Position numbers and translations under genes: made by a program. From assembly GCA_029776255.1 (NCBI GenBank), contig JAKOTN010000026.1:124001-188000 (forward strand): 64,000 nt of DNA, in the 5' to 3' direction. This document shows positions 8,815 to 19,387 of this stretch, in pieces. Every line of letters starts with the position of its first letter. Positions within the stretch are counted from its first letter, which is position 1. A model generated the notes under the pieces. That model had not been told where the DNA came from. It searched no databases and worked only from the letters and a program-made list of their open reading frames with translations. The DNA comes from Pseudomonadota bacterium. GTDB taxonomy: Bacteria; Pseudomonadota; Gammaproteobacteria; Burkholderiales; Rhodocyclaceae.

Positions 8815-10266
8815 TCAACCGAGTTTCTTGCGCAACAATTCATTGACCTGCTGTGGATTGGCCTTGCCTTTGCTGGCTTTCATCACCTGGCCGACCAAGG
8901 CATTGAACGCTTTTTCCTTACCCGCCCGAAACTCGGCAACCATGTTGGCATTGGCAGCGAGCAGCGTGTCGATGAGACTCTCCAGCGCACCGCTATCGGT
9001 AATCTGCCGCAAGCCTTGCTTGTCGATGATCTCGTCGGCCGAATCGCCCTCGCCGTTCCACAGCGCATCGAAAATCTTGCGCGCGATGGTGGTCGAAATC
9101 GTGCCGTCGGCAATCCGCGCGACCATGCCGCCGAGTTGGCGGGCCGAGACCGGTGCGTCGGTAATCTCCCGATTTTCCCGATTAAGCCGGGCGGCGAGAT
9201 CGACCATCATCCAATTGGCACAGGCCTTGGCATTCGATCTGCCGGCCGCGCCGACACTGGCTTCGTAATAAGCGGCCAGTTCAGCCGAAGCGGTCAACAA
9301 CAGCGCGTCGTAAGCGGAAAGTCCGTAGTCCGCCGTCAGGCGCTCGCGTTTGGCGGTCGGCAACTCGGGCAATTCGCCTTGAACCCGCTCGATCCACGGA
9401 CGGTCGATCACCAGCGGCAGCAGGTCCGGGTCCGGGAAATAACGATAGTCGTGCGCGTCTTCCTTCGAACGCATGGCACGCGTTTCGCCCGTCTCCGGAT
9501 CGAACAATACCGTCGCCTGCTCGATGCATCCACCGTCCTCCAGGGTAGCGATCTGCCACTGCACCTCGTAATCGATCGCCTGCTGCATGAAGCGGAAGGA
9601 GTTCAGGTTTTTTATTTCGCGGCGGGTACCGAAATTCGCTTGTCCGACGGGGCGCACGGAAACATTGGCGTCGCAACGGAACGAGCCTTCCTGCATGTTG
9701 CCGTCGCAAATCCCTATCCAGCGCACCAGCGTGTGCAGGGCGCGGGCATAGGCCACCGCCTCGGCGGCGGAACGCATATCGGGTTCGGTGACGATTTCCA
9801 GCAACGGCGTGCCGGCCCGGTTCAAATCAATGCCGGATTTGCCGCGGAACGGTTGACCAACCGCTTCGTGCAGCGATTTGCCCGCATCCTCCTCGAGATG
9901 CGCCCGCGTCAAATGGACCGTCTTGACGGCCTCGCCGACCTGAATGACCACCTGCCCGCCAACGACCACCGGCAATTCGTACTGGCTGATCTGGTAGCCC
10001 TTGGGCAGATCGGGGTAAAAATAATTTTTGCGGGCGAAAACCGACCGTGGCGCGATCTCGGCACCGACCGCCAGACCAAAACGGATAGCGCACTCGACGG
10101 CGCCTTTGTTCAATACTGGCAATACACCGGGCAAGGCGATGTCGATCGCATTGGCCTGGACATTCGGCTCGGCACCGAAGGCGGTCGGGCTACCCGAAAA
10201 AATTTTCGACCGGGTGGCCAGTTGCGCATGGGTTTCAATACCGATAACAACTTCCCAGTGATTCAT
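8815..10266 (-). CDS. gatB: Asp/Glu-tRNA amidotransferase subunit B
   Basis: The 483-residue GatB subunit of the GatCAB amidotransferase. It binds and phosphorylates misacylated Glu-tRNA(Gln) and Asp-tRNA(Asn), using ammonia delivered from GatA. Recognisable blocks include [13 protein letters not shown] at the N-terminus, the cradle motif [27 protein letters not shown], and the C-terminal YqeY-like domain ending [17 protein letters not shown]. Length is normal. It is third in the gatC-gatA-gatB operon, about 90 nt after gatA. A large antisense open frame here is a shadow. Confidence 0.97.
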   Translation of the reverse strand: MNHWEVVIGIETHAQLATRSKIFSGSPTAFGAEPNVQANAIDIALPGVLPVLNKGAVECAIRFGLAVGAEIAPRSVFARKNYFYPDLPKGYQISQYELPVVVGGQVVIQVGEAVKTVHLTRAHLEEDAGKSLHEAVGQPFRGKSGIDLNRAGTPLLEIVTEPDMRSAAEAVAYARALHTLVRWIGICDGNMQEGSFRCDANVSVRPVGQANFGTRREIKNLNSFRFMQQAIDYEVQWQIATLEDGGCIEQATVLFDPETGETRAMRSKEDAHDYRYFPDPDLLPLVIDRPWIERVQGELPELPTAKRERLTADYGLSAYDALLLTASAELAAYYEASVGAAGRSNAKACANWMMVDLAARLNRENREITDAPVSARQLGGMVARIADGTISTTIARKIFDALWNGEGDSADEIIDKQGLRQITDSGALESLIDTLLAANANMVAEFRAGKEKAFNALVGQVMKASKGKANPQQVNELLRKKLG

Positions 10267-10355
10267 GGCGGCTCACTTACTCTCAATAAACACCAGCCAC
10301 CGCGCACGTGAAATCGCGAACGGCGCTAGCGCCAATGCCCGACGGCTCTTTTCGG

Positions 10356-11825
10356 TCAGACAAAACCGGTGGGGGCCTGCCGATGCCAGGGATTCGCGTG
10401 CTGGTAACGATGGGCGACATTCAGCAGACGCGCCTCGGTGAAATAATCGCCGATCAACTGCAAGCCGACCGGCAGGCCATCGGCAAATCCGCAGGGAATC
10501 GACATGCCAGGCAAGCCGGCGAGATTGACGGCGATGGTGTAAATATCCGACAGATACATCTGTACGGGATCGGACGCCTTCTCGCCAAGCCTGAACGCGG
10601 TGGTCGGACTGGTAGGGCCGAGAATCACGTCGCAGTGCCGGAAGGCCTCGGCGAAATCGCCGGCAATCAGACGGCGAATCCGCTGCGCTTGCAGGTAATA
10701 GGCGTCGTAATATCCGTGGGATAGCACGTAGGTACCGACCAGGATACGCCGCTTGACTTCGGCGCCGAATCCCTGCGCGCGGCTGCGGCCGTACATCTCG
10801 TTGAGATCCCGGTACTCCGGCGCGCGATAGCCATACCGCACACCGTCGAAACGCGCCAGATTCGAACTTGCCTCGGCCGACGCGATGACATAGTAAGCAG
10901 CGACCGACAGCTTCATGTTTGGCAGGTCGACGGCGACGGTGGTCGCGCCAAGTTCCCGGTAACCGGCAATCGCCGCGTCGATCAAACGCATGACTTCCGG
11001 ACGGCAACCCTCGCCAAAAAACTCTTTCGGCAAACCGATTCTCAGGCCGGCCAACGGCTTGGCGCCGGCCGGCGCCGCGATGTCGCGCGCGTAATCCTCG
11101 CCTGGGCGGTCGAGACTTGTCGAATCGCGCTCGTCGAATCCAGCCATGGCGTTGAGCAGCGCCGCGCAGTCGGTCGCCGAACGCGCCAGCGGCCCGGCCT
11201 GATCGAGCGAGGACGCAAAAGCGATCATTCCCCAACGCGACACCACGCCATAGGTCGGTTTCAAACCGGTGAGATTGCACAAGGCGGCTGGCTGGCGAAT
11301 CGATCCTCCGGTATCGGTTCCAGTAGCCGCCGGACAGAGACGCGCGGCAACCGCCGCCGCCGAGCCGCCCGACGAGCCGCCAGGAACGCAATCGAGACGC
11401 CAAGGATTCCTCACTGGACCATAAAAGGACGTTTCGTTCGACGACCCCATGGCGAACTCGTCCATATTGGTCTTGCCAAGCAATACCGCGCCGGCCTCGG
11501 CGAAACGGCGGATCACCGTCGCGTCGTAAGGACTGATGAAGTTGCTCAACATTTTCGAACCACAGGAGGTCAGCCAATCCTTGGCGCAGAAGATGTCTTT
11601 CTGAGCGATCGGGATACCGGTTAGCGGCCCACCCTCGCCCTTCGCCAGGCGCGCGTCGGCTTGACGCGCCTGTGCGAGACTACGTTCGGGATCGACGCTG
11701 ATATAGGCGTTAAGCTGCGGATCATGGCTGGCGATGCGGTCGAGATACAGCTGCGTCAGTTCAACGCTCGAGATTTCCTTGCTCGCCAGGGCGCGTGCGA
11801 GTTCATGCAGGCTGCGCTCAATCAT
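10356..11825 (-). CDS. gatA: Asp/Glu-tRNA amidotransferase subunit A
   Basis: A 489-residue amidase-signature enzyme that hydrolyses glutamine and channels ammonia to GatB. The Ser-cisSer-Lys triad is visible: Lys76 (IPIAQKDIF), Ser151 ([11 protein letters not shown]) and Ser175 ([12 protein letters not shown]). The spacing equals that of characterised GatA proteins. The ATG at 11823-11825 overlaps the gatC stop as ATGA, which fixes the start and implies translational coupling. The open frame upstream of it lies in gatC and is not used. Confidence 0.97.
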   Translation of the reverse strand: MIERSLHELARALASKEISSVELTQLYLDRIASHDPQLNAYISVDPERSLAQARQADARLAKGEGGPLTGIPIAQKDIFCAKDWLTSCGSKMLSNFISPYDATVIRRFAEAGAVLLGKTNMDEFAMGSSNETSFYGPVRNPWRLDCVPGGSSGGSAAAVAARLCPAATGTDTGGSIRQPAALCNLTGLKPTYGVVSRWGMIAFASSLDQAGPLARSATDCAALLNAMAGFDERDSTSLDRPGEDYARDIAAPAGAKPLAGLRIGLPKEFFGEGCRPEVMRLIDAAIAGYRELGATTVAVDLPNMKLSVAAYYVIASAEASSNLARFDGVRYGYRAPEYRDLNEMYGRSRAQGFGAEVKRRILVGTYVLSHGYYDAYYLQAQRIRRLIAGDFAEAFRHCDVILGPTSPTTAFRLGEKASDPVQMYLSDIYTIAVNLAGLPGMSIPCGFADGLPVGLQLIGDYFTEARLLNVAHRYQHANPWHRQAPTGFV

Positions 11826-12118
11826 TCGATGACCTTCGGCACCAGATAGAGACCCGCTTCGGTTTCCGGGGCGATAGCCTGAAATACGTCGCGCATGGCG
11901 AGCCGGCCGGACTCGAGCGGACAATCCTCGCGCAAGCGCTGTGCCAGATCCTGTGCGTGCGCCATCGGCTCGATGCCTTGCGTATCAACGGCCTGCATTT
12001 CTTCGATCAGCGAAAAAATTTCGTTCAGGCGATCAAGCGTGTGGCCTGCCTCGACGTCGCTGATTTCGATTCGAGCGAGATGAGCAACCCGACGGACCTG
12101 TTCTAGGGTAAGCGACAT
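11822..12118 (-). CDS. gatC: Asp/Glu-tRNA amidotransferase subunit C
   Basis: The 98-residue GatC subunit, the extended peptide that wraps around the GatA-GatB interface. Typical features are [13 protein letters not shown] at the N-terminus and the C-terminal REDCPLESG and [16 protein letters not shown] blocks. It is the first gene of the gatCAB operon, transcribed away from mreB. About 100 bp between gatC and mreB hold the divergent promoters. Confidence 0.95.
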   Translation of the reverse strand: MSLTLEQVRRVAHLARIEISDVEAGHTLDRLNEIFSLIEEMQAVDTQGIEPMAHAQDLAQRLREDCPLESGRLAMRDVFQAIAPETEAGLYLVPKVIE

Positions 12119-12135
12119 GGCTGGAAAATCACTAA

Positions 12136-13263
<1,128 letters not shown>

Positions 13264-13311
13264 AGCGTGGCGGTGTTTTTGCCGCGTCTCGTCAACTCGC
13301 CTGCCTGATCG

Positions 13312-14244
13312 ATGGACCATCAGCCGCCACCGTTTTTCAAACGCGGGCCGGCGCCATTGGCGCTGCTGTCGTTCTACGTTGCCTTGTCGCTGGCCTTGCT
13401 GATTGCCGACGCGCGTCTGCAAATGCTGGAAATGGTGCGACAGGCTTTATCGCTGTTCACCCATCCGCTACAAAACCTGGCCCATTTGCCGGCACGGCTG
13501 GCGGATAACGCCAGCGGCCATTTCGTCAGCGTTACCCGTTTGCAGGACGAAAACACCCAATTGAAACGCGCGCGCCTGGACAACGTCGCCACCTTGCTGC
13601 GCACGCAACAACTGGAAGTGGAAAACGCGCGTCTGCGAAAGCTGCTGGCGTTGAAAGAACGGCAACAGGCCAACGGCCAGACGGCGCAAATTCTCTATGC
13701 CGCCCGCGATCCGTACTCGCGACGCATCGTCATCGACAAGGGGCTGCAAGATCGCGTGCTGGCCGGCCAGCCGGTCATCGACGATGCCGGAATCGTTGGA
13801 CAAGTCACGCGCGTTTTCCCGTTCGTCGCCGAGGTCACCCTGATCACCGATAAGGAACAGACGGTTCCCGTCCAGATCGTGCGCACTGGCCAACGCTCGG
13901 TGATTTTCGGTCTTGGCAACGGCCAGCTGGAATTGCGTTTCTTGCCAGCCAATGTCGACGTCCAGGAGGGCGATGTGCTGGTCACCTCGGGGCTGGACGG
14001 CGTTTTTCTGCCAGGTTTCCCGGTCGCCAAAGTGGTGCGCGTCGAACGCGACACGTCCTACTCTTTTGCCCGGATTTTCTGCATGCCGCTGGCTGGCGTC
14101 GAAAATTTCAGCGAAGTGATGGTGCTGGACTCTCGCCCGGCGATCACCCTGCCGGAACAACTTGCCAAGGACGCGGCAGGTCGAGAACTCAAGCCATCGG
14201 CGCGCCCCGGCCATGGCAAGAAAAAGCGCTTAAAAAAGGAGTGA
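13312..14244 (+). CDS. mreC: Rod-shape determining protein MreC
   Basis: A 310-residue single-pass inner-membrane protein. A short cytoplasmic N-terminus (HQPPPFFKRGPAPLAL) leads to one membrane helix (about 17-37), a periplasmic coiled coil (70-118) and two beta-barrel domains (120-275). The family motif VVTSGLDGVFLPGFPVAKV is seen here as VLVTSGLDGVFLPG. MreC activates PBP2/RodA. The tail (280-310) is basic and lysine-rich. It lies 48 nt after mreB, and its stop overlaps the Shine-Dalgarno region of mreD. Confidence 0.96.
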   Translation: MDHQPPPFFKRGPAPLALLSFYVALSLALLIADARLQMLEMVRQALSLFTHPLQNLAHLPARLADNASGHFVSVTRLQDENTQLKRARLDNVATLLRTQQLEVENARLRKLLALKERQQANGQTAQILYAARDPYSRRIVIDKGLQDRVLAGQPVIDDAGIVGQVTRVFPFVAEVTLITDKEQTVPVQIVRTGQRSVIFGLGNGQLELRFLPANVDVQEGDVLVTSGLDGVFLPGFPVAKVVRVERDTSYSFARIFCMPLAGVENFSEVMVLDSRPAITLPEQLAKDAAGRELKPSARPGHGKKKRLKKE

Positions 14245-14249
14245 CGCCC

Positions 14250-14774
14250 ATGCAGACCAGTTACTCCTCGTCGCGGATTCTCCTGCCGGTACGCCCATGG
14301 TTCATCGGCTTCAGCCTGTTGGCGGCGCTGCTGCTGAACCTCCTGCCGACCTCGGTCTGGCTCGGTGTTCCCGATTGGCTCTCTCTGGTGCTGGTGTTCT
14401 GGAGCATTCGGGAACCGCGGCGCGTCGGCATGGGAATCGCCTTCCTGCTGGGCCTGGCGATGGACGTGGCCGATGCCAGCCTGCTGGGACAACATGCGCT
14501 CGCCTATGTACTGGCGACCTATGGCGCTTCGTCGTTGTCGCGACGCATCCTGTGGTTTCCCTTGGGACAACAGGCCCTGCAAATCTTCCCGCTTCTCCTG
14601 CTGGTGCAGGTGGTGCAATTCGGGATGCGGATGTTGATGATCGGCGGCGATTTTCCTGGCTTGGCCTACTTTCTCGGCCCGTGCATCGCGACCCTGTCAT
14701 GGCCCTTGCTCACCGTCCTCCTCCTGCTGCCGCAACATCAGCCGGTTGACCACGATGCCAATCGGCCGCTTTAA
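14250..14774 (+). CDS. mreD: Rod-shape determining protein MreD
   Basis: A 174-residue, very hydrophobic integral membrane protein with five or six predicted helices, partner of MreC in the elongasome. The ATG at 14250 is preferred over an in-frame GTG at 14241, because AAGGAG (14235-14240) lies 9 nt before the ATG. The family features PDWLSLVLVFWSIREPRRVGMG and LGLAMDVADASLLGQHAL are clear. It lies directly after mreC and 81 nt before mrdA. Confidence 0.93.
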   Translation: MQTSYSSSRILLPVRPWFIGFSLLAALLLNLLPTSVWLGVPDWLSLVLVFWSIREPRRVGMGIAFLLGLAMDVADASLLGQHALAYVLATYGASSLSRRILWFPLGQQALQIFPLLLLVQVVQFGMRMLMIGGDFPGLAYFLGPCIATLSWPLLTVLLLLPQHQPVDHDANRPL

Positions 14775-14816
14775 CCGTGAACAGCGTCGTATTTTCCGAC
14801 ATCCGCCCGTTTTTGA

Positions 14817-14839
14817 GCCGCGAATCGCGGGTTCGCGGC
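14817..14839 (+). promoter_or_regulatory. Stem-loop in the mrdA leader
   Basis: A perfect 8-bp inverted repeat (GCCGCGAA / TTCGCGGC) with a 7-nt loop ends 16 nt before the mrdA GTG start. There is no T-run, so it is not a terminator. It could occlude or shape the mrdA ribosome-binding region, which lacks a strong Shine-Dalgarno. Confidence 0.4.
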
Positions 14840-14855
14840 CACTGAGCAATTTGCC

Positions 14856-16751
14856 GTGTACGCCCGCTTGTCGCCATTGAACGCTCACGATCGCGAACTG
14901 AGTCGCTTTCGCTTTCGCATTGCCTTCGCGGCGGTGATCGTGGTGTTGGCTTTTCTTGTCCTGCTGGCGCGTTTCTTCGACTTGCAAGTGCTGCGGCACG
15001 AGTACTACAGCACGCGCGCCGAGGACAACCGCATCTCGCTGGTGCCGATCATTCCGAACCGCGGCATCATCGTCGACCGCAATGGCACGGTGATGGCGCG
15101 CAACTACTCGGCGTTTACCCTGGAGATCACCCCCGCCAAGGTCGACGACCTTGAGGCGATGATCGAGGGGCTGGGCAAAGTGGTCGACATCCAGCCCAAG
15201 GATCGCAAACGATTTCGTAAATTGCTGGAAGAAAGCAAGACTTTCGAAAGTCTGCCGATTCGCACACGCTTGACCGAGGAGGAAGTCGCCCGCTTTGCGG
15301 CCAATCGCTACCGCTTTCCCGGCGTCGAAGTCAAAGCGCGCCTCTTCCGCCAATATCCGCTGGGCGCCGTGGCCTCGCACGCATTGGGATACATCAGTCG
15401 CATCAACAAACGCGACATGGAGATGATCGAGGAAAACGAACAGGAAACGAACTACAAGGGGACCGACCATATCGGGAAAACCGGCATCGAACAGAAATAC
15501 GAGTTCGCGCTGCATGGCGAAACCGGCTACGAACAGGTCGAGATCGACGCCGGCGGTCGGGCGATCCGCCGCCTGTCGCGTAGCGCGCCGGTACAGGGAA
15601 AAGATCTCACCCTGACCCTGGACACCAAACTACAGGACATCGCCGAAAAGGTGTTCGGCGACCGCCGGGGCGCGCTGGTCGCCATCGAACCCTCAACCGG
15701 CGGCATTCTCGCGCTGGTTTCCAATCCCACCTTCGATCCGAATCTGTTCGTCGACGGCATCCGCAGCGACGATTGGGATCTGCTCAACAACTCGCCCGAA
15801 AAACCGCTGCTGAACCGGGCGCTGAACGGTGCCTACCCGCCGGGATCGACCTTTAAACCGTTCATGGCCCTGGCGGCGCTCGAAACCGGCAAACGCACGC
15901 CGGGACAGGCCATTTCCGACCCCGGCTTTTTCAACTTTGGCGGTCATCAGTTCCGTGACGACAAAAAAGGCGGCCACGGCAGCGTCGACATGTACAAATC
16001 GATTGTTCATTCGTGCGACACCTACTATTACATGCTCGCCAATGACATGGGAATCGACGCCATCGCTCGATTCATGGGGCAACTGGGATTCGGGCAAAAA
16101 ACCGGCGTCGATATCGAAGGCGAATCGGAGGGCGTTCTGCCGTCGCCGGAATGGAAGATGCGCCGCTTCAAGCGTCCGGAGCAGCAGAAATGGTTCGCCG
16201 GCGAAACCATTTCCATTGGCATCGGCCAAGGGTACAACGCCTACACGCCGATACAACTGGCGCAAGCAATGGCCACGGTGGCCAACAACGGCGTGATGTT
16301 TCGCCCACACCTCGTCAAATACATCACCGACAGCCGCACCGGCGAAAAAACAATGATCGAGCCGGAGCCGCTGCGCCTGCTGCACTGGAAGCAACAGAAT
16401 ATCGACGTGATCAAACGGGCAATGATCGGCGTCAACACCAGCGGCACCGCCGCCAAGGCTTTCGCCGGCGCCGGGTATGTCTCCGGCGGGAAAACCGGCA
16501 CCGCGCAGGTTTTCAGCCTCAAGGGCGGCGACTACAAAGCCACGCGCCTGAAAAAGGAATTGCGCGACCACGCCCTGTTCGTCGCCTTCGCGCCGGCGGA
16601 CAAACCGACGATCGCGCTGGCCGTTCTGGTCGAAAACGGCGGTTTCGGCGCGCAATCGGCGGCACCGATCGCGCGCATGGTTTTCGACTACTATCTGCTT
16701 GGCAAATTGCCCAAGGGAGTCGCTCAGGAAGACGATACCGAGGATGACTGA
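14856..16751 (+). CDS. mrdA: Penicillin-binding protein 2, elongasome transpeptidase
   Basis: A 631-residue class B PBP that cross-links peptidoglycan along the lateral wall, partnered with RodA. One membrane anchor (about 22-43) precedes the pedestal domain and the transpeptidase domain. Catalytic motifs: STFK with nucleophile Ser331, SCD at 386-388 and KTG at 546-548 (SGGKTGTAQ). The start is the GTG at 14856. A TTG four codons later is a possible alternative. No good Shine-Dalgarno precedes either. The rodA homologue follows 3 nt later. Confidence 0.96.
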   Translation: MYARLSPLNAHDRELSRFRFRIAFAAVIVVLAFLVLLARFFDLQVLRHEYYSTRAEDNRISLVPIIPNRGIIVDRNGTVMARNYSAFTLEITPAKVDDLEAMIEGLGKVVDIQPKDRKRFRKLLEESKTFESLPIRTRLTEEEVARFAANRYRFPGVEVKARLFRQYPLGAVASHALGYISRINKRDMEMIEENEQETNYKGTDHIGKTGIEQKYEFALHGETGYEQVEIDAGGRAIRRLSRSAPVQGKDLTLTLDTKLQDIAEKVFGDRRGALVAIEPSTGGILALVSNPTFDPNLFVDGIRSDDWDLLNNSPEKPLLNRALNGAYPPGSTFKPFMALAALETGKRTPGQAISDPGFFNFGGHQFRDDKKGGHGSVDMYKSIVHSCDTYYYMLANDMGIDAIARFMGQLGFGQKTGVDIEGESEGVLPSPEWKMRRFKRPEQQKWFAGETISIGIGQGYNAYTPIQLAQAMATVANNGVMFRPHLVKYITDSRTGEKTMIEPEPLRLLHWKQQNIDVIKRAMIGVNTSGTAAKAFAGAGYVSGGKTGTAQVFSLKGGDYKATRLKKELRDHALFVAFAPADKPTIALAVLVENGGFGAQSAAPIARMVFDYYLLGKLPKGVAQEDDTEDD

Positions 16752-16754
16752 CTG

Positions 16755-17861
16755 ATGCTGCAAGACTTCATGCGTCGTCTGCGCTGGCGACTGGTCGCGC
16801 ATATCGACTTGCCGTTGCTGCTGATCGTGCTGGCGATCATGGCCACCGGCCTGGCCACGGTCTATAGCGCCACCTACGACACCAACAACCGGCTGCTGGC
16901 GCAGAGCATGAACATGCTGATCGGCCTGGGCACGATGTGGACGGTGGCGCAGTTGCCACCACAGAAACTGATGCGCTTCGGATTGCCACTCTACGTTGTC
17001 GGGGTGATCCTGCTGCTGCTGGTCTTCGCTTTCGGGATACGGGTCAAGGGCGCCACGCGCTGGCTGTCGCTCGGTTTTACCCGTATCCAGCCCTCGGAGC
17101 TATTAAAAATCGCCGCGCCGCTGATGCTGGCCTGGTATTTCCACCAGCATGAGGCGCTGCTCAAATTCCGCCATTACGTCATCGCCTGCCTGCTACTGCT
17201 GCTGCCTTTCGCGCTGATCGCCAAACAACCGGATCTTGGCACGGCGATCCTGGTCGGTGCCGCCGGTTTTTACGTCATCTTCTTTGCCGGCCTGCCATGG
17301 CAAGTGATCGTCGGTCTCGCCACGGCAGGCGGCGTCGCGGCGCCCTTTGTCTGGACCATGCTGCACGACTACCAGCGCAAGCGTATCCTGACCTTGATCG
17401 ACCCGACCAGCGACCCCCTCGGCGCCGGTTATCACATCATTCAGTCGACGATCGCCATGGGCTCCGGTGGCAGTTTCGGCAAGGGCTGGTTGGACGGTAC
17501 GCAAACCCACCTCGAATTCATTCCGGAACGGCACACCGACTTCATCTTCGCCGTTTTTTCGGAGGAACAGGGCCTGCTCGGCAACGCCTTCCTGGTGTGC
17601 CTCTATTTTTTGCTGATCGGGCGCGGGCTGATGATTGCCGCCAACGCGTCAACGCTTTTCGCGCGCTTGATGGCCGGTTCGATCACCCTCAGCCTGTTTA
17701 CCTACGTATTCGTCAATATGGGAATGGTCAGCGGCATCCTGCCGGTGGTCGGCGTGCCCTTGCCCTTCGTCAGCTACGGCGGCACGGCATTGGTCACGCT
17801 ATCGATCGGCATCGGCATCCTGATGAGCATCCAGACCCACCGCATGTTGGTCCGCAAATGA
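16755..17861 (+). CDS. mrdB: Rod-shape SEDS peptidoglycan glycosyltransferase RodA
   Basis: A 368-residue polytopic inner-membrane protein (about ten helices) of the SEDS family, which polymerises lipid II with PBP2. Family blocks are ATGLATVYSATY, GVKGATRWLSLG (here RVKGATRWLSLG), AKQPDLGTAILV, the loop around ERHTDFIFAVFSEEQGLLG, and the C-terminal PLPFVSYGGTALV. It begins 3 nt after mrdA and ends in an ATGA overlap with rlpA. Confidence 0.97.
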   Translation: MLQDFMRRLRWRLVAHIDLPLLLIVLAIMATGLATVYSATYDTNNRLLAQSMNMLIGLGTMWTVAQLPPQKLMRFGLPLYVVGVILLLLVFAFGIRVKGATRWLSLGFTRIQPSELLKIAAPLMLAWYFHQHEALLKFRHYVIACLLLLLPFALIAKQPDLGTAILVGAAGFYVIFFAGLPWQVIVGLATAGGVAAPFVWTMLHDYQRKRILTLIDPTSDPLGAGYHIIQSTIAMGSGGSFGKGWLDGTQTHLEFIPERHTDFIFAVFSEEQGLLGNAFLVCLYFLLIGRGLMIAANASTLFARLMAGSITLSLFTYVFVNMGMVSGILPVVGVPLPFVSYGGTALVTLSIGIGILMSIQTHRMLVRK

Positions 17862-18877
17862 AACACCTCGATACCATACCGCTGTTCCACTTGCTACTGT
17901 TGCCACTCGTACTCACGGCCTGCGGAGAGCAACCGGCACGGCCGGTGGAGGGACCGCGAACGGCAGAACAGGGCAAACCCACCGTCAAAATGGTCAAGAG
18001 AGCGAACGTGGTGCAAAAACGCGGTGGCGCGTACTACAAGGACGACGGACCGGGGGACGAGGTGCCCGAGAACCTCGACGACATTCCAGACGCGCAACCG
18101 CGGCTTGAACCCCTGCATCGGTTCGCCAATCGGCCCTACGTGGTGCTCGGAAAGGCTTACGAACCGCATACCAGCCTCAAGCCATACCAGGAACGTGGCG
18201 TGGCAAGCTGGTATGGCAAGAAATTCCACGGCCAGAAAACCTCCATCGGCGAAACCTACGACATGTTCGCGATGACCGCCGCCCACCCGACGCTGGCCAT
18301 TCCCTCCTACGCTCGGGTAACCAATGTCGGCAATGGCCGGTCGGTCGTCGTGCGCGTGACCGATCGCGGCCCTTTCCACGCCGACCGCGTCATCGACCTG
18401 TCCTACGCGGCCGCCCACCGGCTAGGGTACGTCGATAACGGCAGCACGCTGGTTCAGGTCGAATCGATTGTTCCTGACGGCGTGACCACGGCCAGCTACG
18501 CGCAGGTGATGCCGCCACCGCGCCCGGCAAGTCTCCCGCCCGCCAAGGCCGAGCGCGACGAAAGCCCGAAGCCGGCGACGATCAAACCGGCGCCGGAGCG
18601 GCCGCTCCCGCCGGAAAGCGTCCAAGCCGCGGCGCCGAGCGGCGCGCGCGGCCTGTTCCTCCAACTCGGAGCGTTCGCCAGCGTCGACAACGCCGAAAGC
18701 CTGCGCTCGCACCTGACCCGGGAACTGGACTGGCTCAACGAGGGCATTCAGGTCACCGCCGGTGGCGGCATGCACCGCGTGCATCTCGGCCCGTACGGTA
18801 ATCGCGCCGACGCCGAAAGGGTCGCCGAGCGGATTCGTCTGGCGCTGGGTTACAAGCCGACCTTCGTGACGCGTTGA
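17858..18877 (+). CDS. rlpA: RlpA lipoprotein with double-psi barrel and SPOR domain
   Basis: A 339-residue outer-membrane lipoprotein. The lipobox LTAC puts the lipidated cysteine at residue 22. The double-psi beta-barrel domain has RGVASWYGKKFHGQKT and RVTDRGPFHADRVIDLS, which supply the catalytic Asp and His found in lytic RlpA proteins. A proline/alanine-rich linker precedes the C-terminal SPOR domain (about 263-339) that binds denuded glycan at the septum. RlpA acts as a lytic transglycosylase in some species. The ATG overlaps the mrdB stop, and the frame open upstream of it is a shadow of mrdB. Confidence 0.94.
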   Translation: MKHLDTIPLFHLLLLPLVLTACGEQPARPVEGPRTAEQGKPTVKMVKRANVVQKRGGAYYKDDGPGDEVPENLDDIPDAQPRLEPLHRFANRPYVVLGKAYEPHTSLKPYQERGVASWYGKKFHGQKTSIGETYDMFAMTAAHPTLAIPSYARVTNVGNGRSVVVRVTDRGPFHADRVIDLSYAAAHRLGYVDNGSTLVQVESIVPDGVTTASYAQVMPPPRPASLPPAKAERDESPKPATIKPAPERPLPPESVQAAAPSGARGLFLQLGAFASVDNAESLRSHLTRELDWLNEGIQVTAGGGMHRVHLGPYGNRADAERVAERIRLALGYKPTFVTR

Positions 18878-18928
18878 TTTGACCGCGCCGGGTGGTCCGC
18901 GAAGATCCGGGCCACCCAGCACGCGCCG

Positions 18929-19384
18929 CTAGGCGCCGGCGATGGCGGTTCCCTTCGGCCATAACACCATCTGCGTGCAGCGGAACAGCGCCAGCCGCCG
19001 GCCACCGTCCTCGCCGCTGACTTCGGCGTCCCAGACCTGCGTGGTGCGACCGCTGTGCACCGCCGTTGCCGTACACAGCAGAACGCCTTCGGTCAAGGTG
19101 CCGAGAAAATTGGTCTTCAACTCGACGGTGGTGAAGCCTTCCGCTCCGTCCGGCAAATGAGCGATCGTCGCGTAACCGGCGCTGGTATCGGCAAGCGCGA
19201 CGAGGGCGGCGGCATGCAGGAAACCGTTCGGTGCCAGCATTTCCGGGCGAATCGGCAAACGGGCGCGGAGCCTGCCGGCCTCCACGCCGACGACCTCGAT
19301 GCCGAACCAGCCGGGCAAATAACCGGCGGCGCGGGCATTCAGCGCATCGACGCCGACCTCCGGGCGCAAACGATGGCGGCTCAC
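18929..19384 (-). CDS. PaaI-type hotdog thioesterase
   Basis: A 151-residue single hotdog-fold protein of the PaaI/YdiI kind. The active-site block NGFLHAAALVALADTSAGYA (helix with catalytic Asp) is followed by FTTVELKTNFLGTLTEGVL and GRTTQVWDAEV. It probably hydrolyses an acyl-CoA. The start is GTG (19382-19384), three bases after the acyl-CoA dehydrogenase stop, making it the last gene of the acyl-CoA operon. Substrate is not assignable from sequence. Confidence 0.85.
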   Translation of the reverse strand: MSRHRLRPEVGVDALNARAAGYLPGWFGIEVVGVEAGRLRARLPIRPEMLAPNGFLHAAALVALADTSAGYATIAHLPDGAEGFTTVELKTNFLGTLTEGVLLCTATAVHSGRTTQVWDAEVSGEDGGRRLALFRCTQMVLWPKGTAIAGA

Positions 19385-19387
19385 CCG

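Noticed and set aside
9016-10311. 431-codon plus-strand frame opposite gatB
   Set aside because: Antisense shadow. It has no recognisable domain, and gatB is certain.
18889-18915. Imperfect GGGTGG/CCACCC repeat after rlpA
   Set aside because: Short arms, long mismatched interior and no T-run. Not called.
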